This document shows positions 1 through 10,325 of a stretch of 64,000 nt of DNA, one piece after another; within the stretch, counting starts at the first letter, position 1, and every line of letters starts with the position of its first letter. The notes under the pieces are model-generated. The model worked only from the letters and a program-made list of their open reading frames with translations. It ran no database searches and had not been told where the DNA came from. The stretch covers positions 2,542,001 through 2,606,000 of the forward strand of contig ML133499.1 of assembly GCA_003864495.1 (NCBI GenBank), written 5' to 3'. The stretch comes from Nemopilema nomurai (taxonomy: Eukaryota; Cnidaria; Scyphozoa; Rhizostomeae; Rhizostomatidae). A program made the translations under genes and the position numbers.

Positions 1-245
1 ATCTAAGCTAATCCCATTATGTAGATATAGAAGAGGAGAGTGTATAATATTGATACAAAATATGCTTACTTGTTTCTTCAATTGTTTCATGTACAAGGGG
101 AGGGAAGCACTTTCAAATTGGCCAAACTATGTTAACAGAATTTCGATTAAAAATGTTTACACTACTAATATTATTCTAAGATATACAATAAAGATGATAT
201 GATAAATGGAAAAGGAAAATGAGTTCATGTCTTATCAATTTAGAG
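1..245. other. AT-rich flank, no gene seen
   Basis: No coding segment recognised. It lies downstream of the minus-strand YqaJ gene. In the better preserved ISL2EU elements of this window a convergent transposase lies on this side, so the partner transposase may be just outside the window. Confidence 0.4.
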
Positions 246-2126
246 TCATTCTTTAGCATCATAATTTTCCCAGCCACCCTGCAAGTACAACTTTAAGCCA
301 CGTTTTACACGCTTTGTAAAGTATTCAGGCAAGATTGCACGACAATAGAAAAATTTCAGTTTTGGCAAGACAGATCTCTCCATAAAGCTGTCATCATATG
401 GCACAGACTGGATAAATAGGGGCTCATTGCTGCCAAACCAGACAACCAAATCAATTCTCTTTAAGCCAGTGCAATACATCTGGCCCTGAATCTGGTAGAA
501 GTAAGGGTGACTTCTTTTCAATGAAACAACTTTTCCTTTCTTTAAAAAGAATTTCTTATCCTCCAAAGCTGAGGAAAGAGAAGACTTTGAATATGGACAC
601 TTGATTTCCAAGCCCCACTTCTCTCCATTAAAATGAACCAGTCCATCAAGGGAAGCACCAAGAAATGAAAACTTGCTTGAAATTTTCAATCCAGTCTCCT
701 CAACACAAATGCCTTGAAATCCTTTCTCAGACATTGTTTGCAAATATAAGGACCTTGCAAAGCTCTCTGACTTTTTGCCATGCTCTAAGGCAGGAGAAGA
801 AAAAGAGGAATAGAAGAAAGTCTGCAACTTTGAACTTGGCTCAACAGAGTTGACAGAAGCAGAATAAAACCTTGAAGCAGTTATTCTGTACATTCTCTGC
901 TCAATCCAGTTTTGGCTTAAAGATTGGCCAATGGTCATCCTTTCTATTGTTAGGATTTCTTCTTCGCTCAATAAAGAGTTGTTTTCGCAATATATATCCA
1001 TCATCTCCTTAAAGTTTTGGCAAGAAATGTCATAAAAGTCATTAAATGGTATTGAATCTTGAGCATTGGATTGCACATCGAACAATTGTTTTAATTGAAC
1101 ATTGGACTTCCCAAAGGGTGAATCTAAGGAAGGGACCACTTCATGGTATATCATTTCTTCATTAACAGTGAGTTCTGTAGGAGCATCATGAAATGAAAAG
1201 AAACAGCTGTTGGGATTACATGCTGCAAGTTTCAACTTCAAATCTTCAAGACTCCTTGCATCAACTTCTTTGTCACTAGCTGAACGAGGATCATATTCCT
1301 TGCATCGGGGCATACTGTTTTTATCATTTTTTTTACCAAATCTGATTTTGACAATAATCATTTCATCAATTGGCAAAGGAACCACCTTTGTTGATGAAGG
1401 GACATTCCATGCTGACAATGTTGATGTACAAGATACAGGCTCTGGGCATTCTTGGTAACCTTTTCTGTTAAAGTCCTCCAATGCAAAAAGAACACCTCCA
1501 ACATGGTTACATTTACCAAAACCTCCCAATCCAACACCAGCTGGGCAAGTACAGGCTGCACAAGAAACGTCTCCAGTTGAGTTATCAAGAACAACAAGCA
1601 CTTTGTAAAGGGTGTTTTTCATTGATGCCTTCATCCGGATGTCAAAATAAGTGCAATCATTATCTTTAGCAACTGAAAACTTTTTAATGAATCCTTCGTA
1701 AAAGAATTGAAAAGATTTTAGCTTCTTGTAAGCAGTATTTTTTAACACAATGTGGTTGTACTTGAAGGTTTTAACAACAAGATATTCGTACAACTGAATA
1801 AAAGAAAATGGCGGCGTATTTCTTAAGTCGGAAACCCAAGGTAAATGTCCACATCTTGAACGGAAAATTTCCTCATATGTCAAGGCACTTTTTTCTGTTT
1901 CAGAAGAGGGAGTCGTCGGAACACTTGCCGAGGAATTCTTTGAATCGGCTTGAAGAGCACGGCATAAGATAGCGTATGTGCGAAGAACTAGATCGGCCTT
2001 CGTTCCTGATACCTTTTCTCTGTATGACAACAAAATCCGCTTTAATTCCTTAACTGTCAAGGAAGCCAGATCTTCCAAGGTGCTTACTGACTTACCATCG
2101 GGAATCAATTTAGAAAATTGATCCAT
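246..2126 (-). CDS. SAP-SWIM-YqaJ nuclease/recombinase, ISL2EU-type accessory protein
   Basis: Intact 626-aa single-exon ORF from a true ATG. Residues about 23-50 look like a SAP DNA-binding helix pair. Residues 189-210 are a SWIM zinc finger (CxC at 192-194, then CNH near 206-208). Residues about 400-600 are a YqaJ / lambda-exonuclease-like domain: E near 454, ASLDG at 491-495, LEIKC with E507 and K509, and YQIQGQ at 544-549, so the metal-binding D, ExK and Q positions are all present. A nuclease or recombinase role is inferred from the family. A close but broken paralogue lies at 38083-39660 inside a bounded ISL2EU element beside a THAP transposase. That makes this copy most likely transposon-encoded, although its lack of stops leaves room for a retained host function. 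Confidence 0.88.
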   Translation of the reverse strand: MDQFSKLIPDGKSVSTLEDLASLTVKELKRILLSYREKVSGTKADLVLRTYAILCRALQADSKNSSASVPTTPSSETEKSALTYEEIFRSRCGHLPWVSDLRNTPPFSFIQLYEYLVVKTFKYNHIVLKNTAYKKLKSFQFFYEGFIKKFSVAKDNDCTYFDIRMKASMKNTLYKVLVVLDNSTGDVSCAACTCPAGVGLGGFGKCNHVGGVLFALEDFNRKGYQECPEPVSCTSTLSAWNVPSSTKVVPLPIDEMIIVKIRFGKKNDKNSMPRCKEYDPRSASDKEVDARSLEDLKLKLAACNPNSCFFSFHDAPTELTVNEEMIYHEVVPSLDSPFGKSNVQLKQLFDVQSNAQDSIPFNDFYDISCQNFKEMMDIYCENNSLLSEEEILTIERMTIGQSLSQNWIEQRMYRITASRFYSASVNSVEPSSKLQTFFYSSFSSPALEHGKKSESFARSLYLQTMSEKGFQGICVEETGLKISSKFSFLGASLDGLVHFNGEKWGLEIKCPYSKSSLSSALEDKKFFLKKGKVVSLKRSHPYFYQIQGQMYCTGLKRIDLVVWFGSNEPLFIQSVPYDDSFMERSVLPKLKFFYCRAILPEYFTKRVKRGLKLYLQGGWENYDAKE

Positions 2127-3866
2127 CGCAAATATATACGTTTAAAACAAAAATTTTAGGCAACTTCGAAGCACTTCTTGTTGACTCAACTGAGAAGTGC
2201 GAAGAGAGATCATCGTTATCCTCGCTTTCGATGTCATGCCTCGAGTTCATTAGGGATTGTGAAACTGGTCTATTCTGCCCAAGCATTTGCGGCATCATAC
2301 CGGAAATCGTATGTTGGGTTCATAGAGTGACACTTTATGCTCACATTAAGTGTCTCGGCAAGCAGCCCAAGGTGTACGGTTGCTGTCAAGAAAAAAAACG
2401 AATATTATAGTTAATTATCATATAAAGGAAATCATTGCATATTATATATCTATAAACATTATATATCATTCAAATTGTTCCATTGAAATTTATTCTTTAT
2501 AAAGCAAACAACAATGTCACTTACATCTACGTCCTGTCTCCACAAGCGTTTCCAGAATTTCTGCCTCGACTTGGGAACGATTCTTGTTGGGCAGCTAACA
2601 ATTCAAATCAAATGGTTCTTGAGAGAAATGGTAAAAATAACAAGTAAAATAGTTAACAATTTTTACTATCTACATATACCAAAATACTATTTTCATTAGA
2701 ATACTGTCAGAAGTGCAAACGGGTTTTGTCAAAAATTCAACTATAATTAAAATCAATACGGTGTCGTCTATATAGCTGCCTCGTTAAGTTGGTCGAAAAG
2801 TTTGTTTTCATGAAAACTTCCCCTGCCAATAAAATCTGACGGGTGCAAAACCTACCCAAATCGAGAATGAGCGAAGACAATCAATACTTTGCGAGACAAG
2901 AAAGGCTTGAGAAAATTGGGAAACGAAATAGCAGAATATGCAATTTTTTAAGAGCGATCGTCCACATTATCCCAGCTGCATGTCAAAACTGGTAGTGAAA
3001 CGCCACTAAATTTTGCTTCAAGATCTCCAAATTTTAAGCAGTGTAATTACTTTGTTGGAATCAACGAAAAAACGACTAAAAATAAATTGCAATTGCCAAA
3101 TGGGTTAATAGGCTAGAGCGCCATGAGGGCCATTTTAAACTTCAAAGATCTTTTAGTCACCATTGCAATTAAGTTTTCAATTCAATTTTTACTGACTTGT
3201 TCGTCCTAACCCTTCATCATTCACTGATAATGTAAAGATTTAAACCTAAACCTAAACCTATTTAAAACACCTGTAAAACCACGTAAAGATAGTTTAAGGT
3301 ATATTGACCCTTTGCACGCCAGCATGCCACTGGTTGGTTAACATTCAGAGGAACGTTTGTAAACAAACTGCTTACAGCTATTAATGCTTTGGCAGGGATA
3401 GATCATTAATAATGTAATGCGTTTGCTACTCATTTTTTCAATGATAGTCGCCATCCTTTCCAAGCCTATTGCAACGGAACAAAGGCGCATCGAGGACGAG
3501 TACCATTCTGTTCCATACAGCCCTGCAGACACCGCCTTAAAGACGTCGTTGCCACGGACGCGAACAGGCTCTCTCTTTCCTCTTAGAAACGGTGGTACAT
3601 GGCTTCGAACACTTCGAATCACAAAATACAAATTATAAAGCCATTGGCACTATCAGATATTACAAATGATGAAAAAAACTGATAAAGAAATTTTTTGTAA
3701 TACAAACATACTTAACGTGGACACACAGAGCACTTAGTTTAGGTTTAGTTGCTGATTCCAGGCGTTGTAGAACTTCATCCATGCTTTTCAACTATTGTTA
3801 TAGGATGTAAAAGATGTGGAAGACACAAAATTACCATGGGCATAATGTAGATCAAAAGTTGCTTAC
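2127..3866. other. Non-coding stretch with a possible degenerate ISL2EU terminus
   Basis: No supported gene. About 130-145 bases upstream of the YqaJ start, at 2255-2272, a GTGAAACTGGTCTA motif resembles the GTGAAAGGGGTCTA end of the ISL2EU element at 35862-39808, at a similar distance from its YqaJ ATG. Just before it, 2162-2196 is an imperfect hairpin (arms related to CTTCGAAGCACTTCT). The rest shows only short ORFs without recognisable motifs. Confidence 0.35.
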
Positions 3867-4027
3867 CACAACTCAACATCAGATTGTAGCCATGCTTTTG
3901 GTACCTTTTCAAGGCCACATGTTTTTGGGAGGAGATTGACCACCATGTGTAGAAATTCCAAACTAGAATTAGGGGGGATTCTAGCAAGGAACTTCTCTGA
4001 AACCGCTTGGTTCCATGTCATGGTATG
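3867..4027 (-). CDS. Exon-like segment, unknown protein
   Basis: On the minus strand, an open segment of about 53 codons is bounded by a TTTTGTAG acceptor at 4028 and a GTAAGC donor at 3866-3861. The encoded text is compositionally normal for protein (begins HTMTWNQAVSEKF and contains FLHMVVNLLPKTCGLE). A second open segment, 4184-4267, with a TCATTCAG acceptor and a GTTTGA donor, precedes it on the same strand. I do not recognise either. They may be exons of a host gene downstream of the exon pair at 4625-5091, but phases across that gap were not resolved. Confidence 0.35.
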
Positions 4028-4183
4028 CTACAAAATAACAATGATGATTTAGCAACTTACTTCCACCTGAACTCAATAAACTACCTTGCAGTATTACATG
4101 ACATTAGTATTTTCAACATACACTTTAGTATTTTCAACATACACTGTGAGTGAATTTCTAATAAATGTGCTTAGTATTCAAAC

Positions 4184-4267
4184 CGTGGCAATCTCCTTAA
4201 GCTGTTCCATAGCTGTAGAGAAGCTGTTTGATTCAGGGACAGCTAACTCTTTCACTGGTTCCAATTC
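4184..4267 (-). CDS. Small exon-like segment, unknown protein
   Basis: Open for 28 codons after a TCATTCAG acceptor. It encodes an acidic segment beginning ELEPVKELAVPE and ends at a weak GTTTGA donor. It lies between the exon-like segments at 4625-4797 and 3867-4027 on the same strand. Nothing identifies the family. Confidence 0.28.
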
Positions 4268-4624
4268 CTGAATGAGGAAGGTTGCACACCAATTACAAAT
4301 TGCTCAACTGCTCTAATTCTCTCTTCTATCTAATTCTTCAATAAAATTTGAGATAGAAACTGCAGCTATAAAGCGGTAATTGAGATAAATCAATTGAGAT
4401 AAATTGCGCTTTTAATATTTCTGGCACAAAATGGCACTGTATGGCATCTACTTTATCTACTTTCATCTTGAATTACGAAAAGTTCAAAATATTGATTGGG
4501 CAGACAAATATATAGCATAGTTGTGACAATTATAATAACACATAAGTGAATGTCTCAATTTTAAAGCTAAATTGGCAAATGCAACACATGATGAATAATA
4601 CCTGGGAATACACTGGTGACAAAT

Positions 4625-5091
4625 TTAAAGTTGGCTGCTCTGGGTTCTCAAGAGAAAATCTCTATAAGAATCCAAGATCAGATCCAACTCTTCGACTCGC
4701 ATACGAGGGTTGCCAGCATTGGGGGACCGAAAATCCTTCAGAGGCCACCATAATGGTCTGTCTTCCTCCTTCCACAGCTTTCCATGATTTTGTCCACCTT
4801 TTTGGCAAATAGATAGAGACAAATCAAGAATTTATAGATCCTTTTAGATTCACTGTTTAAATGCTGAAAATAAGAATATGAAGAAAGATATCTTTATACT
4901 TCATACTTACTTTTTACAATTCTGCCTATCAGTTTGCATTTGTCCCCAACAACCAATTGCAGATATGTCTTCTGCCCAGCAGTTAGAAGACTTACGATAT
5001 CATCATCCACATCTAAATAAAAGTTGCCATATTTTGTGTATGAGTTAATTTTAAGATGCTCTTGTACAAATTGAAGTAGTATGGAAGGTAC
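4625..5091 (-). CDS. Two-exon coding segment, unknown protein
   Basis: Exon 5091-4911 starts after an AAAAG acceptor, is open for about 60 codons (contains KYGNFYLDVDDD and LQLVVGDKCKLIGRIV) and ends at a consensus GTAAGT donor, leaving one base of a codon. Exon 4797-4625 starts after an AG acceptor with GT, completing that codon in frame, and reads GQNHGKLWKEEDRPLWWPL, then LDLILDSYRDFL, to a stop. The matching phase and long open frames support a real spliced C-terminal region of about 117 residues. The upstream exons and the protein family are unknown. It could be a host gene or a transposon accessory ORF. Confidence 0.42.
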
Positions 5092-5270
5092 CTTTTAAGT
5101 AATTGCAACAATTTCAATATAATGGCTTTGAAAAACTACTTGTGAAATAAATCTGAACAGTGAAAGTAAAAGTTTTAAGATATACTTCAGTATTTACATA
5201 AGAAGTCCTGCTACCCATGGCATACCCAGAAAGCGATACCCTATAGTCAGGCTTTAAGGTTACGTAGGAT

Positions 5271-5642
5271 TTGCTCGGACGAACGCCAGTTTTGATGGAT
5301 TTGGATTTTGCTGGATGGTTAAAGGCAAGGGTTTATGAGGAATCACTTATAACAGAACAGATAGATAAGGCATGTAGGCAGGATAGGGTTACACTACTGG
5401 ATAAGGCTAATGGGACACATGTACACAATGGGAATGGGCCGGCTCCGTTTGTTACTACATGCTTAAATAATTTGGGCAAGGTGGCCAGGAGACTTCATTC
5501 TATGCTTACAGTATCAGAAGGGCATAGGAAGGTGTTCCCTCAGCCACCTCTGATATCATTTAAGAGATGTAAAAATCTCTTATCCTATCTTAAAAGTTTT
5601 TTAAGCTTCTTCATTCATTTATATACATATACATATATATAG
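5271..5642 (+). pseudogene. Fragment of a non-LTR/DIRS-like retroelement ORF (tentative)
   Basis: Open for 123 codons. The stretch from about residue 55 contains PFVTTCLNNLGKVARRLHSM, followed by FPQPPLISFKRCKNL. This resembles a conserved segment of cnidarian retroelement polyproteins (VPFV-T-hP-l--i----, then ---F---P-v-f-R---l) near the reverse-transcriptase region. No catalytic YxDD motif is present. It ends in an AT dinucleotide run (5618-5643). The assignment rests only on motif resemblance. Confidence 0.35.
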
Positions 5643-5694
5643 GTATGAAATACTTAAAAATATGACAGTTATAACTAACTTAAAAAAACTAGAA

Positions 5695-6879
5695 TCAATG
5701 CACACCTTCCATCTCACACTCATCATCTGTATGAGGGCGCTTTCCTCCGCGCGATCTCTCTTCCAGCCCTTTCACTGCAACTTCCATGAACTTGTTTTGG
5801 ATGTACTCATCCTCTACAAATTCACGAAATGTCTCATCTCCTACAAATTGAAAAAAATTACAGCAGTTAGAACTAAATCGCCATCTATTGCATACAATCA
5901 GTTACTGATGTGCAAGTTGTCATCAAGAATTCCAATAAATTTTACACTGACATAAAATACTAGGCAACACCACACACCCAAGTTCTGAACAAAATAGTCG
6001 TTTTCATCATTGCTGATCAATGTGAGTGCCACTGTCACAGCACCACTCCTTGTGAACCACTCCTTCAACTACAAAAGGAAAAGGTAATTAATGTCACATC
6101 AATATATGTCATATCAATATAGGGCATTAACACTAATGTACATTGTGCTGTATGTACAAATATACAAATCAAGACAACTAGACAATTTGATGAAGTTATA
6201 TCATTTGCTATTTTCAAAACAAGAGAAAATTGTGTTGGTAGCACTTACTTTGCCATTAATCTGCTCTCTTTGTCTTTGGTCATATACATTGCGATACGAC
6301 CTGTTCAGGATGAAGCCGGTTTGCTTCCTCCCACGTTTTCTTGATTGCTAATAACAGAAATGCATGTGACAAAATCAAGATTGAATGGGATTTCACATAA
6401 ACACTCCAAATGTCAAAACCCTTAATTATTTCCAGTTTCTTACAAGTAAGTAGTTTCTGTGCGAATATTTTTTTGGAATTTGTTTGGTAAGCAATTTTTT
6501 TGGGAAGAAACAATTTTTCAACTTACCAAATTCAACAAAACACTGCTCCTTATTTTATGTCAAAATGCGTAATTTTCAACATCAACCCTTGAAATTGCTG
6601 TCAATGTGCCCTTTTTTATTACAAATATGATGACATATAATTAATGGTTCATGATGACGATGCAAAGACCCTTAGTTAAAATTAAAATACAATAGGAGGA
6701 GGATACAGTATATTTATCAGTCATGGAGTTTTCATTTTTCCCTGTTGAAACTCATTTTTATAAGAACTCTTCAGCCAGATTTGAAGAAATGAGATGTAGC
6801 AACTTACTCTCGTGTCTTCAGAAGTTTCTCCCTGAAATGATCCTCCTATTGTGTCTTGCGAAGTTTGTTTTGAGGCCAT
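5695..6879 (-). CDS. Four-exon gene, about 135 aa, unknown function
   Basis: Four minus-strand exons join with GT-AG introns and no in-frame stop. Exon 1 is 6879-6808 (ATG, 24 codons, donor GTAAGT), exon 2 is 6347-6249 (33 codons, donor GTAAGT), exon 3 is 6068-5978 (acceptor TTTTGTAG; donor GTGTGT, the weakest site), and exon 4 is 5840-5695 (acceptor TTTGTAG, ends TGA). Phases are 0, 0 and 1. The product starts MASKQTSQDT, has a basic SRKRGRKQTGF patch, a hydrophobic-acidic middle (VTVALTLISNDEND), and a charged C-terminus with GLEERSRGGKR and an acidic tail. No family recognised. Nuclear localisation is a guess from the basic patch. It could be a host gene or an accessory ORF of an element. 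Confidence 0.5.
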
Positions 6880-7143
6880 TTCTCAAATTTTTCAACAACA
6901 AAAAATGCCGGGAAACGAAATTAACCAAAAGATTTTGCACTCGCGAAAAACGTTGCCTTTCGTGGATAGATTCGCGGAAGTAGACCTTTGTGCTACATAT
7001 ACGCTATACGCATGCGCATACTCTTCGGAGCACCGTTCGTAAAATATCAAAATTTGGTGCGTTTTATGACTCTTGCAACCGAGAAGTTGTAATGGCGGAC
7101 AGGTAGGCAGATAACTAGGCCTAGACCTAAAACAAGATTGCAC

Positions 7144-8378
7144 TTATCTCTTTAGGTAAGTCTACCTGTAAGAATAACAATCCGTATATAAGCTTAAAGT
7201 TGTTGATAATCTTCCTTTTTGGGAAATTAACCCTCAAAATTTTTACATCCACGTAAATATAGGACCGTAAGCTTGTCGAAAATGACAAATGATTAGGTAC
7301 TTTGATTGGATAGGGGTGCTCTGCCTTAGGTATAACACATCAACCCAAACAATAATTTCTTACATATGCCCAAAAAGCAATTTGTGGTCTATAATACCCA
7401 AAAATTAATTTTTTTATCCTGAAAAAGCATTGCAATTAGCTTTTGGATCAGACATGTGATCATTTTAGAAATGTGTGAGTGCATGTTAAAGCAAAATTCA
7501 TGGTATTTGACAGCAATTTGACTGCCATACCTCTCCAAAAATTTTTTTACATTTGTTTTTTCAAAATTTTCTAGTATTTGATGCCAGAATTACTATAACT
7601 GATCCAACAAAGAATTTCGTCACACTTTATACCAAAAAGGTCTACAATCCTAATATGGCAGAAATGCTTTTTTATTTAAAGAAGGCTGTATTGAACCACA
7701 AAGAATTTTTTTTGGAATACTAATTTGTTAAATCTAATAACTAAATTTCAGCTCTAGGTATGAGGTCTCATGATGGGCTTTATCAGATCATGCTTAAGAA
7801 GCCATATTTTTCAAACTAACAAAGAAAAACAATCTTTTATATCATATTGAACCTTATGCCTACTCTTTTAATTTAAAACTTTTAACCGGAAAATAGTGGA
7901 ACTTACAATGATACTTTTGACAGATAACAAGAAGAATAGTGAGATAAGAATCTACTAAAAATACCAATAAAAGAACAGTAAAACAAGAATCTACTAAATA
8001 TGCTGCTCTATTCTGGAAAAAGAGCTTTTTGTGTAAACTTTGGTTGGCAGATTTGTGGGATCTTTGAAAGATTTTACCCCCAACTAAGTGAGGGTTCAAG
8101 TTATCTCAAGAAATGTTCGCATTGGTTCTCATTTCAGGGTGTTAGGTTTTGTAGTCCTTGTTCCTTAGGTATTAGTGTTTTCTGAGTTGTACATAGATTT
8201 TACAGTCTTAGGTTTGATTGTTTTTGGTCTTGCAATTTTAATTCTCCCTTCTCTATTATCCCCAATAAATACTTTTTCTTAGTTAAAGTTTAATTATCCA
8301 GCCTGAGTACCTACATCCTTAAAACACTCACTGCTGTAAAAGTTTCCAGCACTCACTGCAATACCACAAGTCATTATG
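7144..8378. other. AT-rich non-coding stretch
   Basis: Many poly-A/T runs and stops in all frames. I could recognise no coding segment, terminal repeat or RNA gene here. Confidence 0.4.
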
Positions 8379-8897
8379 TCATTGTTTTTTTACAGCATAC
8401 TGACAGTACCTGTAGAACTTTTCACTGCATACGTTACATGTCTGCATTATTTCTTCATTGTCAATAGGAATGCGGCATATGCAGTATACTCTGAATACCT
8501 GGAGACTGCCAAGGTGCTCGTTTTTGTGTATGCCAGATAAAGGGAAGGGCTCCAGTCTTTTAGCTTCAAAACACTTGAATAGATGATTTCTCATTTTTGA
8601 AACATCAAATTGAAGGCACCTTGGGTTTTGCTGAAAGCATAAATGAGTGGCAAATGCGATGGCAAACAAACCACAATTATAGGAATCTGGCTGTTGTTGT
8701 ACATTTTCCACTTTGACATGGATGACTCGATTTTTTGTCATTATGACAGAAGCAATGATGCCTTTGACTTCTTGATTCAGCACTTTAGAATTATGCTGTC
8801 AAAAATCTTGATGCTTCCCTGATGGTTTATCCCAAGGGTAGGCAGTGTCATCCAATGGTTTCCTGATGTATTGATAATCTGCACGAACTCCCCAGAC
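8379..8897 (-). pseudogene. C48/Ulp1-like cysteine protease plus zinc finger, frameshifted 3' part of a SWIM-Ulp1 gene
   Basis: Two overlapping minus-strand frames cover one protease domain. From 8897 the first frame reads EFVQIINTSGNHWMTLPTLG then IKIFDS, giving the catalytic His (NHW at 8860-8852) and Asp, before a stop near 8786. The second frame (from 8783) supplies QQQPDSYNCGLFAIAFATH with the catalytic Cys in NCG, then VYCICRI and CNVCSEKFY, a RING/PHD-like finger. The H-D-C order and Gln-rich approach to Cys are those of Ulp1/SENP peptidases. A single frameshift around 8790-8800 separates Asp from Cys, so the enzyme is broken. Same strand and order as the SWIM block upstream, so it is probably its C-terminal half. 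Confidence 0.7.
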
Positions 8898-8929
8898 ATT
8901 ACTTTGAATTGATGCTTTTTTTGAAGAAG

Positions 8930-9730
8930 TGTTTCTAACCCATCAAATTACACTACTGCCTGTAATGAATCTGCATGCTCTTATAAGCAGATTCCTCCAA
9001 TACATGCTATCTTGCCTTGTGTTCATTGTGTTTATTTATGTAACGGAATATGTAAGTTGCAGAGACCTGAAAACACCATCTGTAAAATCGTCCTGTCTTT
9101 TCTATAACTGTAACAGTAAACAGTAACTTTGTTGCTATAGTAATACAGTAGTGCAGCATTTTTTATATTTTAGATATTATATTTTTCTGTAGCTTGCATT
9201 GTTTTAGGGTTGTAATGTACCATTTCAAATGAATTGAAATTAAAACTTCATGTTCAATACACCTCTTCACTGAGCTACCTTGTGTGTTTAAAATGCGTCA
9301 TGCACTACAATACAATACAAACATCTCTTGCTACTTTTCCATCTGGCAATCCTTTGCTGCTTTGTGTTTTTCTTTTTTTTGCTGTTGATTAAATGCAAAA
9401 ATCAATTTGTAGCACTACTAATTATTATATCATAGTATAACATTTAGAACAATTTACTTAATAACATAGCATTATATGTAAATAAAAAAACATATATAAA
9501 TGATTGAAAAATGTCACTAGTTGTGAATGAATTACATTCTATAATGTAGAAACAGAATACACCATTTTAAGACAATAACATTTCAGTATCCAGAAAGGTT
9601 ATGATTTTCCTGTCCTGCAAAAAATTAATGATTATCTAAAGTGCTTTAATCCATTTTGTTTTTGGTTTAGCACATTAGATTAGATCAAGATAAAATAAGG
9701 ATCTCTTTAGGGCTGCCTAAATTGTTTTGC
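8930..9730. other. Non-coding stretch inside the split SWIM-Ulp1 gene
   Basis: No recognisable domain on either strand. By position it is probably intronic between the basic region ending near 9731 and the Ulp1 block. Confidence 0.35.
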
Positions 9731-10113
9731 TTACAGAATTTCCCTCCTTCTTCTTTTACATCAATGGTTCTTGATGCTAACCAGGTTTCATATCCTTCTC
9801 TGTATCTTTGCTTCCGTTGTCTTTTTGGTTCAACAGGTAATTTTGCCAAATATAGGGACGTTTTGGCATGTTGTCGCTATCGCTTTTTTCCCACTTTATT
9901 TCTCACATCCTTCCTCTCCAATAAGAATCCATTTTCTTTTTCTGCACTTTCTGTCAGCTCTTCAAGTATCGTTTCCAAATTATCCTCCAATGCTGACATT
10001 GTATTAACATCTGTAATTAAATACGTGAGACCCTTTATCTGGTAAAGCATATCTCTGCAGTTTAGAGTGATACTCAAATGAGACACCTTCTTTGGTAACA
10101 GTAGTTCAGTGGT
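9731..10113 (-). pseudogene. Middle part of the SWIM-Ulp1 gene, downstream of the Ty3 insertion
   Basis: Starting at the insertion point, the minus strand reads TELLLPKKVSHLSITLNC, then QIKGLTYLITDVNTM and a basic C-terminal stretch (PKRQRKQRYREG), with one in-frame TAG at about 9877-9879. Removing the Ty3 element and one TGGT copy joins this in frame to the SWIM segment at 19612-19882, so both are one ancestral coding region. The leucine/charged region between SWIM and Ulp1 and the basic run fit the family pattern I recall, but were not compared computationally. Confidence 0.6.
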
Positions 10114-10258
10114 TGTAAGATACTAAGAACAGACGAGACTGGTATTAAGCTTTCGTTACAACGACTATCTGAGAATAAAAGCAATATACAGCGGTGACAC
10201 ATATAAGGAACAGCAAGCATGCGTAGTACAGGGATGCCTGACGGGGGGCACTACTACA
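10114..10258 (-). repeat. 3' LTR of the Ty3/gypsy element
   Basis: 145 bp, TG...CA on the plus strand, near-identical to 19467-19611. It contains CTATCTGAGAATAA (10165-10178) and, in the transcribed sense, a TATATG box upstream of it. Confidence 0.9.
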
Positions 10259-10260
10259 TA

Positions 10261-10269
10261 TTCCCCCTC
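10261..10269 (-). promoter_or_regulatory. Polypurine tract of the Ty3 element
   Basis: In the transcribed sense this reads GAGGGGGAA two bases before the 3' LTR. That is the position and composition expected of the plus-strand primer. Confidence 0.65.
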
Positions 10270-10325
10270 GTAAATGAACGAAGTTCAACAAAACAGAATA
10301 TATAGAAACAAAAATTAGTAGTAAT

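Noticed and set aside
246..2126. Phage or bacterial origin of the YqaJ gene as contamination
   Set aside because: Intron-bearing paralogues, SAP/SWIM/PHD fusions and linkage to eukaryotic transposase show a eukaryotic element family.
3240..3258. Three TAAACC repeats resembling telomere sequence
   Set aside because: Only three units and not the usual metazoan TTAGGG; chance low-complexity is likelier.
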